From positions 25,922 through 53,678 of the forward strand of contig NW_023365592.1 of the NCBI RefSeq assembly GCF_000003815.2: a DNA stretch of 27,757 nucleotides, read 5' to 3'. The position numbers were made by a program, and so were the translations under genes. The notes below the pieces were generated by a model. That model saw only the letters and a program-made list of their open reading frames with translations, ran no database searches and was not told where the DNA came from. Positions 16,543 through 26,827 of the stretch are shown here, piece after piece (the stretch's first letter is position 1; every line of letters starts with the position of its first letter). Source of the DNA: Branchiostoma floridae. Taxonomy: Eukaryota > Chordata > Leptocardii > Amphioxiformes > Branchiostomatidae.

Positions 16543-16862
16543 GGGCACAACCCGGCGCCGTACGTGCAAGTACGTGCTGTCTACGTGCCAAAACGTGGGC
16601 AATCTTTTGGGATCCGTAAGTGGTAAGTCCCGCCTCAGTATGAACTCGTAGGGAATCAGACGGATTTTGGAGCGCGCAGACACGCCGTAGAACTTTACGT
16701 GAAGGCAAAACTTTGTGTGCCATCGGGCTGCGGATTCGCCACCCGTACGGGCGACGCGCGTACGCGTGCCATGTACATCCTGACCGTTTTCAGAAATACG
16801 TGGCGGACGTGGCCTCCCCCCAAAAAAAGTACGGACAAATTGCACGTACGGCGGGTTGTGCC
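16543..16862. mobile_element. MITE-like element, about 320 bp, gggcacaaccc TIR
   Basis: The left end gggcacaaccc-ggcgccgtacgtgca and the right end, read inverted as ggcacaaccc-gccgtacgtgca, are terminal inverted repeats of ~22 bp, differing by a short internal indel. The interior is dense in acgt/tacg steps (acgtgc, tacgtg, gcgcgtacgcg). Overlapping open frames exist on both strands but carry no known domain. No target duplication was fixed. Confidence 0.78.
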
Positions 16863-17989
16863 ATTAGTGCATGCAGGCTAGATCGTAGTTATGAATGATA
16901 TTTGATAGCCTTTATTTGTGCATCATGTCCTATCGACCATACTGATTTAAAGGGCATGTGATGGCAGGAATTCTTATATAGGTGAAATCTTAGATTTGTG
17001 AGAGTGGATGGTGTAGAACTGCAGATTCGGTAAGGATTTTGCCCATTTTTAAGGACTGAAGGATGATGAAGGACTGTGAGGACCCCTAGTTTCAAATGGG
17101 CAAACACAAGACTCAGTCATCTCAAGGACGTTATATAACGTTATATAACGTCCTTGGTATGGTCATATCTTTCAAAATGGCGGATCATTTAAAAGTTTGG
17201 TTCTCCCTATATTCTTCTTGAAGCCTTTTTGGACACTTACGATTCCAGTTTACAATGTGGAGTAAGTTTTTATGGCCTGGAATGACCACGGATAAGATTA
17301 TAGCACCCTAAACTTGTCTATTTTCACATCGCACATGCATATTAACGTTAGTGTCCTTAGCCTGTGTCCTACTTACATAAAATGGGTCCTAAAACTGGTT
17401 TATGGCTTTATAAGTGTAGGTTGAGATGGGAATTTATGTGTGATAGCGAGACGAAATCTGGTCAAACCAGTCTAATACGCTTTGTTGTAGGGGTGTCAGT
17501 GGGTAGAATAAATCATATCAGTAGGTTAAAGTGATCAAGGCAACAGTTTTAGATTATTGCGAATAACGAGAGAAAATATGGCAGTTGTCTGGAAATACTA
17601 GTACATCAGATAATAAGTTTCGGGCCCACTTGAAACGACTGATATTGACTTTACTGCGAGCATTTTCAATAGTACAGAATGATTACCTACAACTGTATAT
17701 GACACAGTTTATATCATTGTTTAAAACAGATCCAAGGGTTGCGTAATAATCAAACAAACACATGACTGTTTTCTGTAGCCGCCATTTTGTTTTTAGCAAA
17801 CAATGCCATGTACTTTGACCAGGGCCTGCTTGGGGTCTCTTGTGCTACTTGTTAAAGCTTTAAATGTCGTATTCAAAGCTATCGATACATATAAGCGCAT
17901 ATATAACATAAGAAATTGAAAGGTAATAAAAAAAAACGCTGTCAACCCTTGCTTAAGATTTTTTTAACGACATTTTTTTTGGTTTACAG
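16863..17989 (+). other. Upstream region of the RING-NHL gene; no coding exon seen
   Basis: It holds a perfect 34-bp palindrome (17123-17156) and ATGGCGG-type motifs (aaaatggcgga at 17174-17184; complement ccgccatttt near 17780), which resemble YY1 sites. A good acceptor (pyrimidine run, then tttacag at 17983-17989) comes 31 bp before the ATG. A non-coding 5' exon and an intron are therefore likely within this stretch, but I could not place the donor. Confidence 0.55.
17123..17156. repeat. Perfect 34-bp palindrome
   Basis: caaggacgttatataac followed by its exact reverse complement, with no spacer. The half-site itself contains the palindrome gttatataac, so the sequence can also pair in register-shifted ways. 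Confidence 0.97.
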
Positions 17990-18020
17990 GTCTGGAAATT
18001 CCCATTCACAGACACCAAAC

Positions 18021-19220
18021 ATGGCGGCCGCTTCAGTAGGAAAAGAGATTATAGAGTTGTCAACTTTCAACACAGTGGATGACTTAACATGCAGTATTTG
18101 CTTGGATCTGTTCACGGTACCCAAGAAGCTACCATGCGGTCACATCTTCTGTGAGGACTGTCTTTTTGAACACGCTGCGGTGCAGGTACCCTTCCTTTGC
18201 CCACTCTGTCGGTCAACCATCAAAATACCTCTCAAAGGTATACCCGACTTGCCTAATGGTCGTCTGGATCTAGATGTTTGTGATAGAATCAAAGAGTTCC
18301 AGAAACCTGAAGAAGAAAAGTGGATCGAATGCAGGTCGTTTGGCGGAACTGGGTCGCAAAGGGGAAAATTTCGCGGGCCTCGCGGTTTGGCTGTGTCAGA
18401 CAGAGGTGAGATCTTCGTAGCGGACTACAGAAACAAGAGGATTCAAGTCTTTGACTTCCAGGGAACATTCCTCAGCTATTTCTACACGGTACTGCCAGAA
18501 GAGGAACTCTACCCGTATGGTCTTACACTGGACAGTGGAGGAAATATATGGGTCGTCGGGAGAGCGTCAGGAAAACCAACGCCTGCCTCCATGTCGTCTT
18601 CGTTGGCCATGTTAGGCTACTGCGGTATGACTACATACTCTAGCCAATACGAAAGAGAGCTTTCATCATCATCTACTTCTCGTGACTTTGCCGCGCTGTA
18701 TACCAGACAGGGTCGGTATTTGATCCACTTCGACATCCAGAAGACAAAGTGGGCGGCGAGAGGAGTCGCCATGGATACAAAAGAGAACAACGTTATCGTT
18801 ACAAAAGTTGCTGAGAATGGTAACAGTGTGATACAGGTTTTCAAGCAGAATGGGACACTTTTGAGAACTGTTGGTGATGAACAGGGAATGGAGTACCCAC
18901 ACTACGTCACCGTGGACAAGGAAGGAAGGGTTCTGGTCTCAGACAGTGCTGGTCCATATGTCTATGTGTATGACCAGGAAGGGGAGTTTCTCTTCAAGTT
19001 TGGAGGGTGGGGAGAGGGGGAGGGTCAGCTAAACCGACCCCATGGTATCTGCACGGACAGTTTAGGACGCATCTTTGTAGCAGACAGTGGTAATGACCGC
19101 GTGGACATGTTTGACAGTAGTGGAGAGTTTCTGTCCCACGCTATTTCTGACATAAAGCAGCCACTGGCTGTAGCCACGACTAGGAGGGGAAATCTTATTG
19201 TTTCTAACAGTGAAATGTAG
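18021..19220 (+). CDS. RING-NHL E3 ubiquitin ligase (malin/NHLRC1-like architecture)
   Basis: This is a 399-aa protein in one exon. I start at ATG 18021 (accaaacATGG) because the in-frame ATG at 17916 lies before a strong splice acceptor ending at 17989, so the first 35 codons of the longer frame are probably intronic. Residues 24-63 are a C3HC4 RING (C24, C27, C39, H41, C44, C47, C60, C63; LPCGHIFCEDC, CPLC). Residues ~104-399 form NHL propeller blades: GPRGLAVSDRGEIFVADYRN, YPYGLTLDSGGNIWVV, HYVTVDKEGRVLVSDSAG and RPHGICTDSLGRIFVADSGN. A serine-rich loop near residues 190-220 interrupts the propeller. There is no B-box or coiled coil. RING plus NHL alone in ~395 aa is the layout of malin (NHLRC1); TRIM2/3/32-type proteins have more domains. 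Orthology is not proven. The last ~8 residues appear lost through a 1-nt indel. Confidence 0.92.
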   Translation: MAAASVGKEIIELSTFNTVDDLTCSICLDLFTVPKKLPCGHIFCEDCLFEHAAVQVPFLCPLCRSTIKIPLKGIPDLPNGRLDLDVCDRIKEFQKPEEEKWIECRSFGGTGSQRGKFRGPRGLAVSDRGEIFVADYRNKRIQVFDFQGTFLSYFYTVLPEEELYPYGLTLDSGGNIWVVGRASGKPTPASMSSSLAMLGYCGMTTYSSQYERELSSSSTSRDFAALYTRQGRYLIHFDIQKTKWAARGVAMDTKENNVIVTKVAENGNSVIQVFKQNGTLLRTVGDEQGMEYPHYVTVDKEGRVLVSDSAGPYVYVYDQEGEFLFKFGGWGEGEGQLNRPHGICTDSLGRIFVADSGNDRVDMFDSSGEFLSHAISDIKQPLAVATTRRGNLIVSNSEM

Positions 19221-19240
19221 TTACTGTTTACCACAACTAA
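19104..19240 (+). repeat. 3' end of the RING-NHL gene, first member of a tandem duplication
   Basis: gacatgtttgacagtagtgg... to ccacaactaa. Compared with 19269-19403, one T is missing at gaa|atgtag (19213-19220; gaatatgtag in the other copy). This creates the TAG that ends the present frame. Without that change the frame would run on to the TAA at 19238-19240. Confidence 0.88.
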
Positions 19241-19268
19241 AAGACATTCCAAAACGACAGTCAGACAA

Positions 19269-19403
19269 GACATGTTTAACAGTAGTGGTGGGTTTCTCTC
19301 CCACTCCATTACTGCTATAAAACAGCTTTTACCAAGACGAGAAGGAGGAATCTTGTTGTATATATCTAACAGTGAATATGTAGTTACGGTTTTCCACAAG
19401 TAA
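19269..19403 (+). pseudogene. Tandem partial duplicate of the RING-NHL gene's last ~45 codons
   Basis: The frame reads (M)FNSSGGFLSHSITAIKQLL, then PRREGGILLYISNSEYVVTV and FHK-stop (19401-19403). It aligns with the last NHL blade of the gene at 165-bp offset. It has no start or upstream domains, so it is not a gene of its own. It preserves what may be the ancestral C-terminus. Confidence 0.88.
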
Positions 19404-20568
19404 TTTTGCGGTGGATTTAAGTTCGCGGAAGCGACATAGACTGTAGTCACATACTATGATTGAAAAATGTTCCCGGTGGTTTTGATTATAAGTTCGCGAT
19501 GAAGTGGCCACAGCGAAAAACGCAAACATTTCTGCATTTACAGAAATTTCTTTCCCTGGATCTAGCGTAATATGTAACTCTGTTGCAAATAGCATCAGTG
19601 TATCAAGAAAACTTTCGTAATCTATCATAGGTACATATACGCATGTTACCTTCCACATTATAGTTTAATGTTTAAATGTGCAATATGCATACGATCATAA
19701 TTAATATTGTAACGCTGTCTGGTTCGAATTTTTGTGCGAGAAAATAACACAACTGCGTGGCCCAATTCCTCTGTGGATAGGCATTCTCTTAATCACTGAA
19801 GAATGATTTTTTTCCCCACAGACAATGACTTAGGCTTCTGCATTTCTTTACCAGTATCAAAGGTGACATAGCAGACCTTTGACCCGTGTTTGTATGATCC
19901 ATATTTCATGTGATCGCATGACATGTATTGTATGTTAAAGGTCGTAGAACACCGCATTTATGGGCGACCCCCCTTTTGTGGTCAAAAGTAGGTCGGGCAC
20001 AAAATAGGGCGTCGCAGTTCTTGAAAAGCCATAGAAATGTTTCTGTGCATGTCAGCGAGTCGGAAACTGTGGTGGATAGTAGAGGGATGCGTCAGTTTTG
20101 AGGCTGTGTAATTTTGGTTACGATGATTGTTTGGCTGGGTGGAATTTCGCGCACATATCTTGTTCCCGCTACTTCCGTGTGTCGGCTGCAGTATGGTGAC
20201 CTCCGCTGGGGGTAAAATCAAAGTGTCTTTTACAGGAGAACGCTCCGACAAATTTTAACTCATTTTCACATATTTTGTAGAGTCCACCTTGAACTTCAAT
20301 ATATTCAATTTTGCAAGGCTCGAAATACCACCTGCGTATGCAGGTTTGTGTAGGTAAAATTGGAGCTGTGCAGGTATTTCTGCTGTCTACCTGCACCTAA
20401 CCTGCACTGGTCCATGTACTAGGTTTTATGTGTACTAGGTTTTACGCACAAAAGTAGAGCGTTCCGTCACATGCTTTACCGTACGTAGCCAGTCAGTGAT
20501 ATTATTTGTTTGTGACACCTGTGCCCCCTGCTGTGCATCACTTGTTGTCAGCCGCTGCCCAGTGTCAT
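19404..20568. other. Repeat-like non-coding DNA
   Basis: At 19404-19510 the phrases gcggtggatttaagttcgcgg and ataagttcgcgatgaag suggest an interspersed repeat. At about 20325-20412 a cluster of cctgc(a)/tgcaggt steps (ctcgaaataccacctgcgta...tacctgcacctaacctgcac) is internally repetitive and partly palindromic. No supported gene. Confidence 0.5.
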
Positions 20569-20569
20569 G

Positions 20570-20655
20570 TTCATTTGTACACATAACGTACAGCGGTTTG
20601 ACAGTAAAACATAAACAAAGAAGAGCACGTATACGTAGAAGGTGCAGTTTCACTG
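20570..20655 (+). repeat. Direct repeat, first copy
   Basis: ttgtacacataacgtacagcggtttga...ataaacaaagaagagcacgt...cactgcac recurs about 330 bp downstream. The sequence is non-coding. Confidence 0.8.
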
Positions 20656-20897
20656 CACTTGGGTCACGCTTGGGTCACTGCGGGGTGCAAAAGATACTCA
20701 ACGAATTTCAGAGATAAAGAACGAGTTTTCTTACTTTTTGTGTATTTTGTCGTCTTCTAAGTACTACTTTTATGTATTTCGCAATATCTGAATTATGAGA
20801 AATCAGATAAAAACAGTGGCGCAGTGAACGAACCTCGCAGTGACGCGGTGCAGTGAGAGTGGACCTTAAGTAAGGTTCATTGCCACTTTGTACATTG

Positions 20898-20967
20898 CTT
20901 TGTACACATAAGTTATAGCGGTTTGAAACTAGAACGTAAACAAAGAAGAGCACGTTCACTGCACTAA
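20898..20967 (+). repeat. Direct repeat, second copy
   Basis: ttgtacacataagttatagcggtttga...gtaaacaaagaagagcacgttcactgcac matches the copy at 20570-20655 with scattered differences. Confidence 0.8.
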
Positions 20968-22016
20968 GATGTGGCATGTCAACAAAACAATGGTGCAGTA
21001 ACCAGGCAATGTACGACGAGTTAAAGCTTCTGTTGTAAGTTTCGTCTAAATCTGAAATTTGAGTAGCTAGTTATACTGAAGCATGTTGAATAACAAGCGT
21101 CGGTCAAATTTACAACACGTCATATCTTCTAAAGAGGTGTTCGAGACTGGATGTTCAATTCATTCGTACGTGCTTTACAAGGGATTGTATTTTGTCACAA
21201 AAAACAACGACAGCACACGGAAAAGATGGTATCACCAGGCAAGGAAGGAATACCTGAGCAGTAACGTCACCATATCTGTCACGGTAGACACGTAGCGTCG
21301 TGCGTTTCTATTGCATTACCTAACTGCCTCAATACACCTGGCTTGTAATGAACAGTACATGCTGCATATCTAGACACCCAGATTTATTTGATCCACTCAC
21401 ACCGGGAAGGACCCCTACTCTTTTCGATAAGTTTGGTGGGTTACTTTGTCGAGGTGTGACTCTCCTCAGACACGGAACCTCCATTTAATGCCCTATCCGA
21501 GGGACAGCCCTGACCGAAGTTGAATGTTTGTTTTAACCTGAGTGAAGTGATGAAATCCGTGCAAAGTGCCTTTTGGAAGCAACGTCGGAGCATATCAGGG
21601 TGTCGAACCCAGGTTGGTCGAAATATGTCAAGGAAGAATGTGCAAATCATTCAGCATTTTGTTTACTAAAAAGCCTTGCGCTCATTGTCTTCCTTCCACA
21701 GGTGTCTTCTGCTTGAATAGGTCCGTGCTGTTGACACTTGGTACATTGCACTATGTATACCCTTAGGCACTAGGCCAATGAAAATCCCTTTGTAGGGGGT
21801 TGTCAGAAACGTTGGGCTAGTCTAGCAGTGTGGGCTACCCCAGCGGGCTACCCTCTTTGCATGATCATAAGTTCCATGGCTAGAAAGGGTAGCATGAAAT
21901 ATGATTTTCTCTATGAAAAACTAGGAGTCAATGGCAATGACAGCTGTGATTTTTTAAGCTGACCGAAGGCGACAGTTCACCAATCGCTAGGGACGGTATC
22001 GTGTGTGTATGGGTGA
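20968..22016. other. No gene seen; possible dispersed repeat at 21400-21540
   Basis: The stretch cgggaaggacccctactctt...ttcgataagtttggtgggtt...cacggaacctcc...gccctatccgagggac (about 21404-21510) has the look of a dispersed invertebrate repeat I have seen in similar form. I cannot name it. The rest shows only chance-sized open frames. Confidence 0.35.
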
Positions 22017-22036
22017 GGGGGGGGGGGGGGGGGGGG
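22017..22036 (+). repeat. (G)20 homopolymer
   Basis: An unbroken run of 20 G. Its length is unreliable in most sequencing data. Confidence 0.95.
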
Positions 22037-22195
22037 TGTTGATAGTCAGCATATACTGTGCGAGAACCCAATTGGAGGGCATATGATCTTCCCTGTGGCT
22101 TTACTGGCAGTCAGGCCTAAAGGGAGCATAGTGGCTACCAATAAGGGATTCTGCACGAAATGAATGAACAGCAACACAACACTATATATTGTACA

Positions 22196-22230
22196 AACAC
22201 ACACACATACATAACTTTGCACACACAAAT

Positions 22231-22275
<45 letters not shown>

Positions 22276-22277
22276 TG
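22196..22277 (+). repeat. (CA)n microsatellite
   Basis: A pure ca run at about 22232-22269, flanked by interrupted cacaca tracts. It explains the cysteine/valine-rich frames on the other strand. Confidence 0.96.
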
Positions 22278-23537
22278 TTAAGATACCCCTAAGCAATATC
22301 ATCATGTCATCGTGACATCCCCACGCTTGAACATGTCGTGCCCGTTTAAAAAAAATCAGTCCAGGACCATGCGACGTATGTTTAGGCATTTGTTAACTTC
22401 AGTTTAACGACGTAGACTTAGATTTCAAGATAACAACAACAATTTTTTTTCAAAATTTCTTTCTTTTTCGCACTCTCGCACTCGTTTTGAGGATAAATAT
22501 AGCCATAGCTGCGAAGCAAGAACTAAAAGTGTCCAGCATTTAATGTTATCATAAGAATCAAGTACACGTAGCCCCTTTTTCCAGTGATTCGTGAGTTATA
22601 ACCTTTCGCTACTATACAAAACGCCCATATGCTAATGTACGACACGGTATGTGGTTGGTGTCTCTGTCTGAGTGACACCGCTTCAGAACGACACGGTTTC
22701 TGCATTTCCTCGTCGACTGTTCATTTCCTCCTCGCCACCTGTACAGTTTGAGTCCGTAAAGGTACGGAAAGGATCTCGACAGGTGCCATTGCTACAGTCG
22801 ACAACAGTTTTACCCAAGGAGAGCGGATAGTAGCAGGTGCAAGTCCACGGTAAGTGATCAGTCGTTGCGTTGGCTTGAGCAGTCTAGTTGAAGGCGCACA
22901 GAGAATTAGAAAAGAAAAACGTACCCAGAGCTAGAAACGCAAAAGGAAGCACCTCTCTCTAAATACTTTTCATACTCAGCTAGGTACTATACAATACCAT
23001 GTCTCTTGCGACATTTCTTTACTTTGTTGACTATAAATAATATTGTTGAAGAAGAAAGGCACTCCCCTTTGAAAGTGCATAGTCACAGGTACAAGTTCAA
23101 GGGGCGCGAGGGAAGTATGTTAGCTATAGGTACACAGGAAGTTAGAAAAAACAACTCTGGTAAATATCTAACATTATGACGTTACCCTAGCAATTTCCAA
23201 ATGATAGCTCAGTACAACCCAAAACCAAGTGAAGTTAGAATTTTGTTAATATAAAGATAAACTTAGTAGTCACTGGCGACGTTTATACATTGTTTACTAT
23301 AACGTTAAGTAATAATTGTTGAAAGACTCGAAAATATCTGATATGTAGTTTCCCAAAGTATTCTTACAAGGAATAGTGTAACATGTTATATGGTCTTTAG
23401 TGACACAACAGAAGCTATATTTCATACGTGCAAAGTAACAGTTAATCTACTATTTTGTATACTAGTCGCGATCACACTGTTGATATTATACCAAGTTGAT
23501 AGGTCAGTAATGTTATGAGGAACTAGCAGAGTGATTT
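22278..23537. other. No gene seen; degenerate ~250-bp duplication
   Basis: Blocks in 22810-23060 recur loosely in 23070-23340: caggtgcaagtcca/caggtacaagttcaa, gaattagaaaag/gaagttagaaaaa, and ctataaataatattgttgaa/ataacgttaagtaataattgttgaa. This points to an old tandem duplication. No coding exon is supported. Confidence 0.45.
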
Positions 23538-23560
23538 GTATCTGTATCTGTATCTATATA
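23538..23560 (-). repeat. 3' hexamer tail of the CR1/L2-type element
   Basis: On the plus strand it reads gtatctgtatctgtatctat, i.e. about three gatacA-type units on the element's own strand. Short tandem tails of this kind mark the 3' end of CR1/L2-group elements. Confidence 0.8.
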
Positions 23561-23630
23561 GCCGGTATAACCGCCGTTCGGCGTAACACACCAGCTTTGC
23601 AGGCACGCGGCGCGGCAGCAGCTGGTTATA

Positions 23631-24740
23631 TTACACCGAACGACTCGTTACCCCTAACTTTTGCACATCTATCTGCAAGCTTTCTTTAAAACTACCGAGA
23701 GAAGATGCCCCTACTGTAGTTGGTGATAACAAGTTCCACTCTACGATAGTTCTGGGAAAGTACGAATTTTTGAACACATCAATCCTAGGTTGGTAACTCT
23801 GGTATTTGAAGGCATGACTGTTTCTTGTTCTTTTTTGAGCTGGTATTAGATACTTATCCGTTGGTACGTCCACCAGTTTATTGGTCATTTTGTACATCAT
23901 GGAAAGTCTGGACATTTTCCTTCTGTCTTCAAGTGACATCCACTGCAAATCTGTTTTCATTTTGGTAACACTAGAATCCCTGTTATAGTTGTTTGTGCAG
24001 AATCGGGCAGCTTGGTTCTGTACCCTTTCAAGTTTATCTTTATCTTTCTTTGTATACGGGTCCCATACTGTAGCGGCATATTCAAGGTTAGGTCTTACTA
24101 GTGACGTGTATGCAAGTGATTTTACCCTGGTTGGGCATGCCCACAAGTTGCGTTTGATTACTCCCAATGTCTGTTTAGCCTTGGTTGTTATTTTGTTAAC
24201 ATGGACACCCCACTTCAGCCCAGTTGTTAATGTAACACCAAGGTATGGGTGGGTTTTTGTGGTTTCTAATGTCTGACCACAAAACTGGTAAGGGGACACA
24301 TTTGGTGTTCGTTTGTTTGTTATGTGCATGATATGGCACTTACCAGGATTGAACTGCATGAGCCATTTCCTTTGCCATTCTTCCAGGGTGTTCAGATCTT
24401 TCTGAAGAACTTGTGAATCATTTTGTGTAGATACCTCTATATATAACAGACAATCATCTATATATAACCTCACAATTGAATCGAGCTGGTCTGGTAAGTC
24501 GTTTATGTACAAGAGGAAGAGCATTGGTCCCAGCATAGTCCCTTGCGGAACTCCCGACGCTACTTTAACTGGAGCTGAGGCCTTCCCTTCCACCACTGCC
24601 GTTTGCTCTCTATTCGTCAGGAAAGCCTTCAGCCAGTTAAGTGTAGTACCTTGAATTCCATAGAACTCCAGTTTTGATATGAGTCTGCTATGTGGGACTT
24701 TATCGAAGGCTTTAGTGAAATCAAGTATTGCTAGATCCAC
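23631..24740 (-). pseudogene. Non-LTR reverse transcriptase, catalytic core to C-terminus (after an in-frame TAG)
   Basis: This segment directly continues the frame of 24741-26255; only the TAG at 24741-24743 separates them. It opens VDLAILDFTKAFDKVPHSRL (motif A with the first catalytic Asp). SGVPQGTMLGPMLFLLYIND (motif B) and RLYIDDCLLY (motif C, catalytic DD) follow. Then come EEWQRKWLMQFNPGKC (motif D) and the thumb/C-terminal region (PYLGVTLTTGLKW, LEYAATVWDPYTKKDKDKLE, QNQAARFC). All catalytic residues are present. The expected codon at the stop is CAG (Gln), so TAG is a single C-to-T transition. The protein ends KLGVTSRSV. Confidence 0.93.
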
Positions 24741-26255
24741 CTATCTTTTATTGTTCAGTGCCCCAGCTATGTCGTGAACTGTTAAGATAAGCTGTGTTTC
24801 TGTGGATCGCTTTGCCCTGAAACCATGCTGGTAGTCCGTTAGTATATTGTGGCCTTCTAGGTGTTTCATGATATGGCTGTGGATAATGTGTTCCAGTAGT
24901 TTACAGGAAATACTGGTGAGTGAAACAGGTCTGTAGTTACTGGGGATCGCTATGTCTCCCTTTTTGGAAATGGCGCATATATTTGCATCTCTCCAGTCTT
25001 TGGGGATTTCTCCTGTGTCAAGCGATTGTTGGAAAATGTTAGTTAAAACAGGAGCGATTTCACTGGCTGTCATTTTGAGGAACCAAGGAGGTATTTGGTC
25101 TGGCCCGGATGCTTTGGAGGGATTGAGGCCTTGCAACATTTTTTCAACACCATAAGTAGAAATTTCTATTTGTTCCATAGGAGGGGTGCAGGGCTGCCCG
25201 AGGGATGGCATGTCTGTAGTGTCTTCTTCTGTGAATACACTTTTAAACTGTGAACTGAGTGCCTCTGCTTTTTTCTCACTGTCACTAATAATGGTACTCC
25301 CCACCTTTAGAGTGGCTACCCCGACAAGGTCTCTGCTCAAGCCTTTTATGTATGACCAGAATGTTTTGTGTTTGTCAGTTATAGCTTCTCCCAGTATGTT
25401 TGCCACGTATTTTGAGTGTGCTGATCTAATGCTTTTCTGAACTCCTTTTATTACTTTCTTATATTTGTTCCAGTCTTCCTCTTGTCCTGTTCTCTTAGCT
25501 TTATTGTAAAGACGTTGCTTCTTCCGACAGTGCCTTCTTAAGTTTCTGTTAAACCAGGGCAGGTTGTATCTGCTTGATGTCATTTTACTAGGAATGTGCT
25601 TGTTCATTGTGTGCTTCATTTTGCCTTTGAAGTCATCCCATTTCTGTGTCACTGACATGTCTTTTGTTCTCAGGTTAAAGTTTGTTGCATAGTCCTCAAG
25701 GTCATTCTTGATAGCCGGCTCGTCAGATTTGGTGCGAATGTACACTTTCCTTTTTGGTTTTTTGTTCTGTTTGGGTGCCAAGTTAACGTCCACTAGAACC
25801 ATGTCATGGTCACTTATTCCCGGAACAACTGTGATTTTTTCAATTATGTTTGGGTTATTAACTAAGACCAGGTCCAAAAGATTACTATTTCTAGTTGGTT
25901 CCTGAACTGTTTGGAATAGCCCATGGTTGTCCGTTAAGTGTAGTAGTTTCTGTGCCTGTCCTGTATGGTTCTGAGCGTTGTCTGTTGTGCTAGCATCCCA
26001 ATTAATACCAGGGATGTTAAAATCTCCAAGAATAATTACGTTGTCGGAGTTTATCTTAGTTCCCATTTTATTTATAGAGCTGTCAAGCTCATCCAGACTA
26101 TTGCCCTGGTCCGACGGTGGCCTGTAGTATGTACCAATCATTAGCGGTTTCTTTCCTGCAAGTTGGGTTTGTGTCCAAATGATCTCACAGTCTGTGTCCA
26201 GATCTGGTCTGTGGGTGACAATCAGATCATCCCTGTTTGCCTGGAAATACACCAC
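24741..26255 (-). pseudogene. Non-LTR APE endonuclease (most) and reverse transcriptase N-terminal region
   Basis: It contains the endonuclease motifs MIGTYYRPPS, VIILGDFNIPGINWD, LDLVLVNNP and GISDHDMVLVDV, which cover the conserved Tyr, the D-x-N pair and the S-D-H catalytic site. A linker follows, then the first RT motifs: GLNPSKASGPDQIPPWFLK, CAISKKGDIAIPSNYRPVSL, TSISCKLLEHIIHSHI and DYQHGFRAKRSTETQL. It ends at TAG 24741-24743. The true 5' end of this frame is upstream of 26255, inside the frameshift zone, and it joins the endonuclease start encoded at 26264-26440. It would nick the target DNA and prime reverse transcription in cis. Confidence 0.93.
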
Positions 26256-26611
26256 CTCCAGGGTCAGTTTTTTCTGTCTTTACGGTGTACTATGTAGTTG
26301 TCCGGGAATATTTTACTGCTTGATATGTTTTCATTGAGCCATGACTCTGTGCCCGCTAATATGTCTGGTTTATAAGTGTCAATCACAGTTGCCAATTCAG
26401 CAGTTTTATTTCGAACACTCTGGCAGTTTACCAGCAGGAGTTTAGCCTTGTTCTTTTTGTGGCCATTGCCTCTCGTGTGAGTTTCCCCCTGCTTTGATCT
26501 AAGTGGGGTGGATGTTGCTGCCGGTGTGTCACCTGGTAAACTTGAGTTCAGCGTATCAAATGAATTTACCGAATGGAATCTCTCATCAGTGATGTCGAAC
26601 ATGTCTGATGC

Positions 26612-26788
26612 AAAGTTTGGTATGCCGCAGTCACAGCATATCCATGAGTATGATTTGTGGGTTTCTAATACAGTGTATACCTGTGAACATAGCCCAATGC
26701 AATCTTTGTGATACCATCTATTGCAGTCATCACAACATATGGCAGCCTGGGTGTTCTGTACAGCCTTGTTACAGCTCCCACAAGGATA
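26612..26788 (-). other. PHD-type zinc finger within the retrotransposon ORF
   Basis: Residues ~102-160: CGSC, then AAICCDDCNRWYHKDCIGL, then SYSWICCDC. The spacing Cys4-His-Cys3 matches PHD fingers, which bind histone tails. In a mobile element this suggests chromatin tethering. Confidence 0.8.
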
Positions 26789-26800
26789 CTTAGGTGGTCT

Positions 26801-26827
26801 AGGTCCTGGGTTCACCTCAACATCTCC
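26801..26827 (-). other. 2A-like ribosome-skipping motif (GDVEVNPGP)
   Basis: D-V-E-x-N-P-G-P is the invariant core of 2A and 2A-like peptides, where the ribosome releases the upstream chain after the Gly and resumes at the Pro. A short hydrophobic run precedes it, as is usual. 2A-like motifs are known from APE-type non-LTR elements of echinoderms and lancelets. Skipping here would release a ~96-residue N-terminal product from PHD-endonuclease-RT. Confidence 0.9.

Noticed and set aside
16534-16845. Overlapping minus-strand ORFs of 96 and 103 codons
   Set aside because: They fall on the MITE with gggcacaaccc ends and follow its G/C-rich repeats, not a conserved domain.
17916-18020. Upstream in-frame start (ATG 17916) for the RING-NHL protein
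   Set aside because: The 35 extra codons cross a strong pyrimidine tract and AG acceptor ending at 17989; the ATG at 18021 has a better context and sits just before the RING.
22046-22389. Cysteine/valine-rich ORFs on the minus strand
   Set aside because: They are translations of the (CA)n microsatellite.
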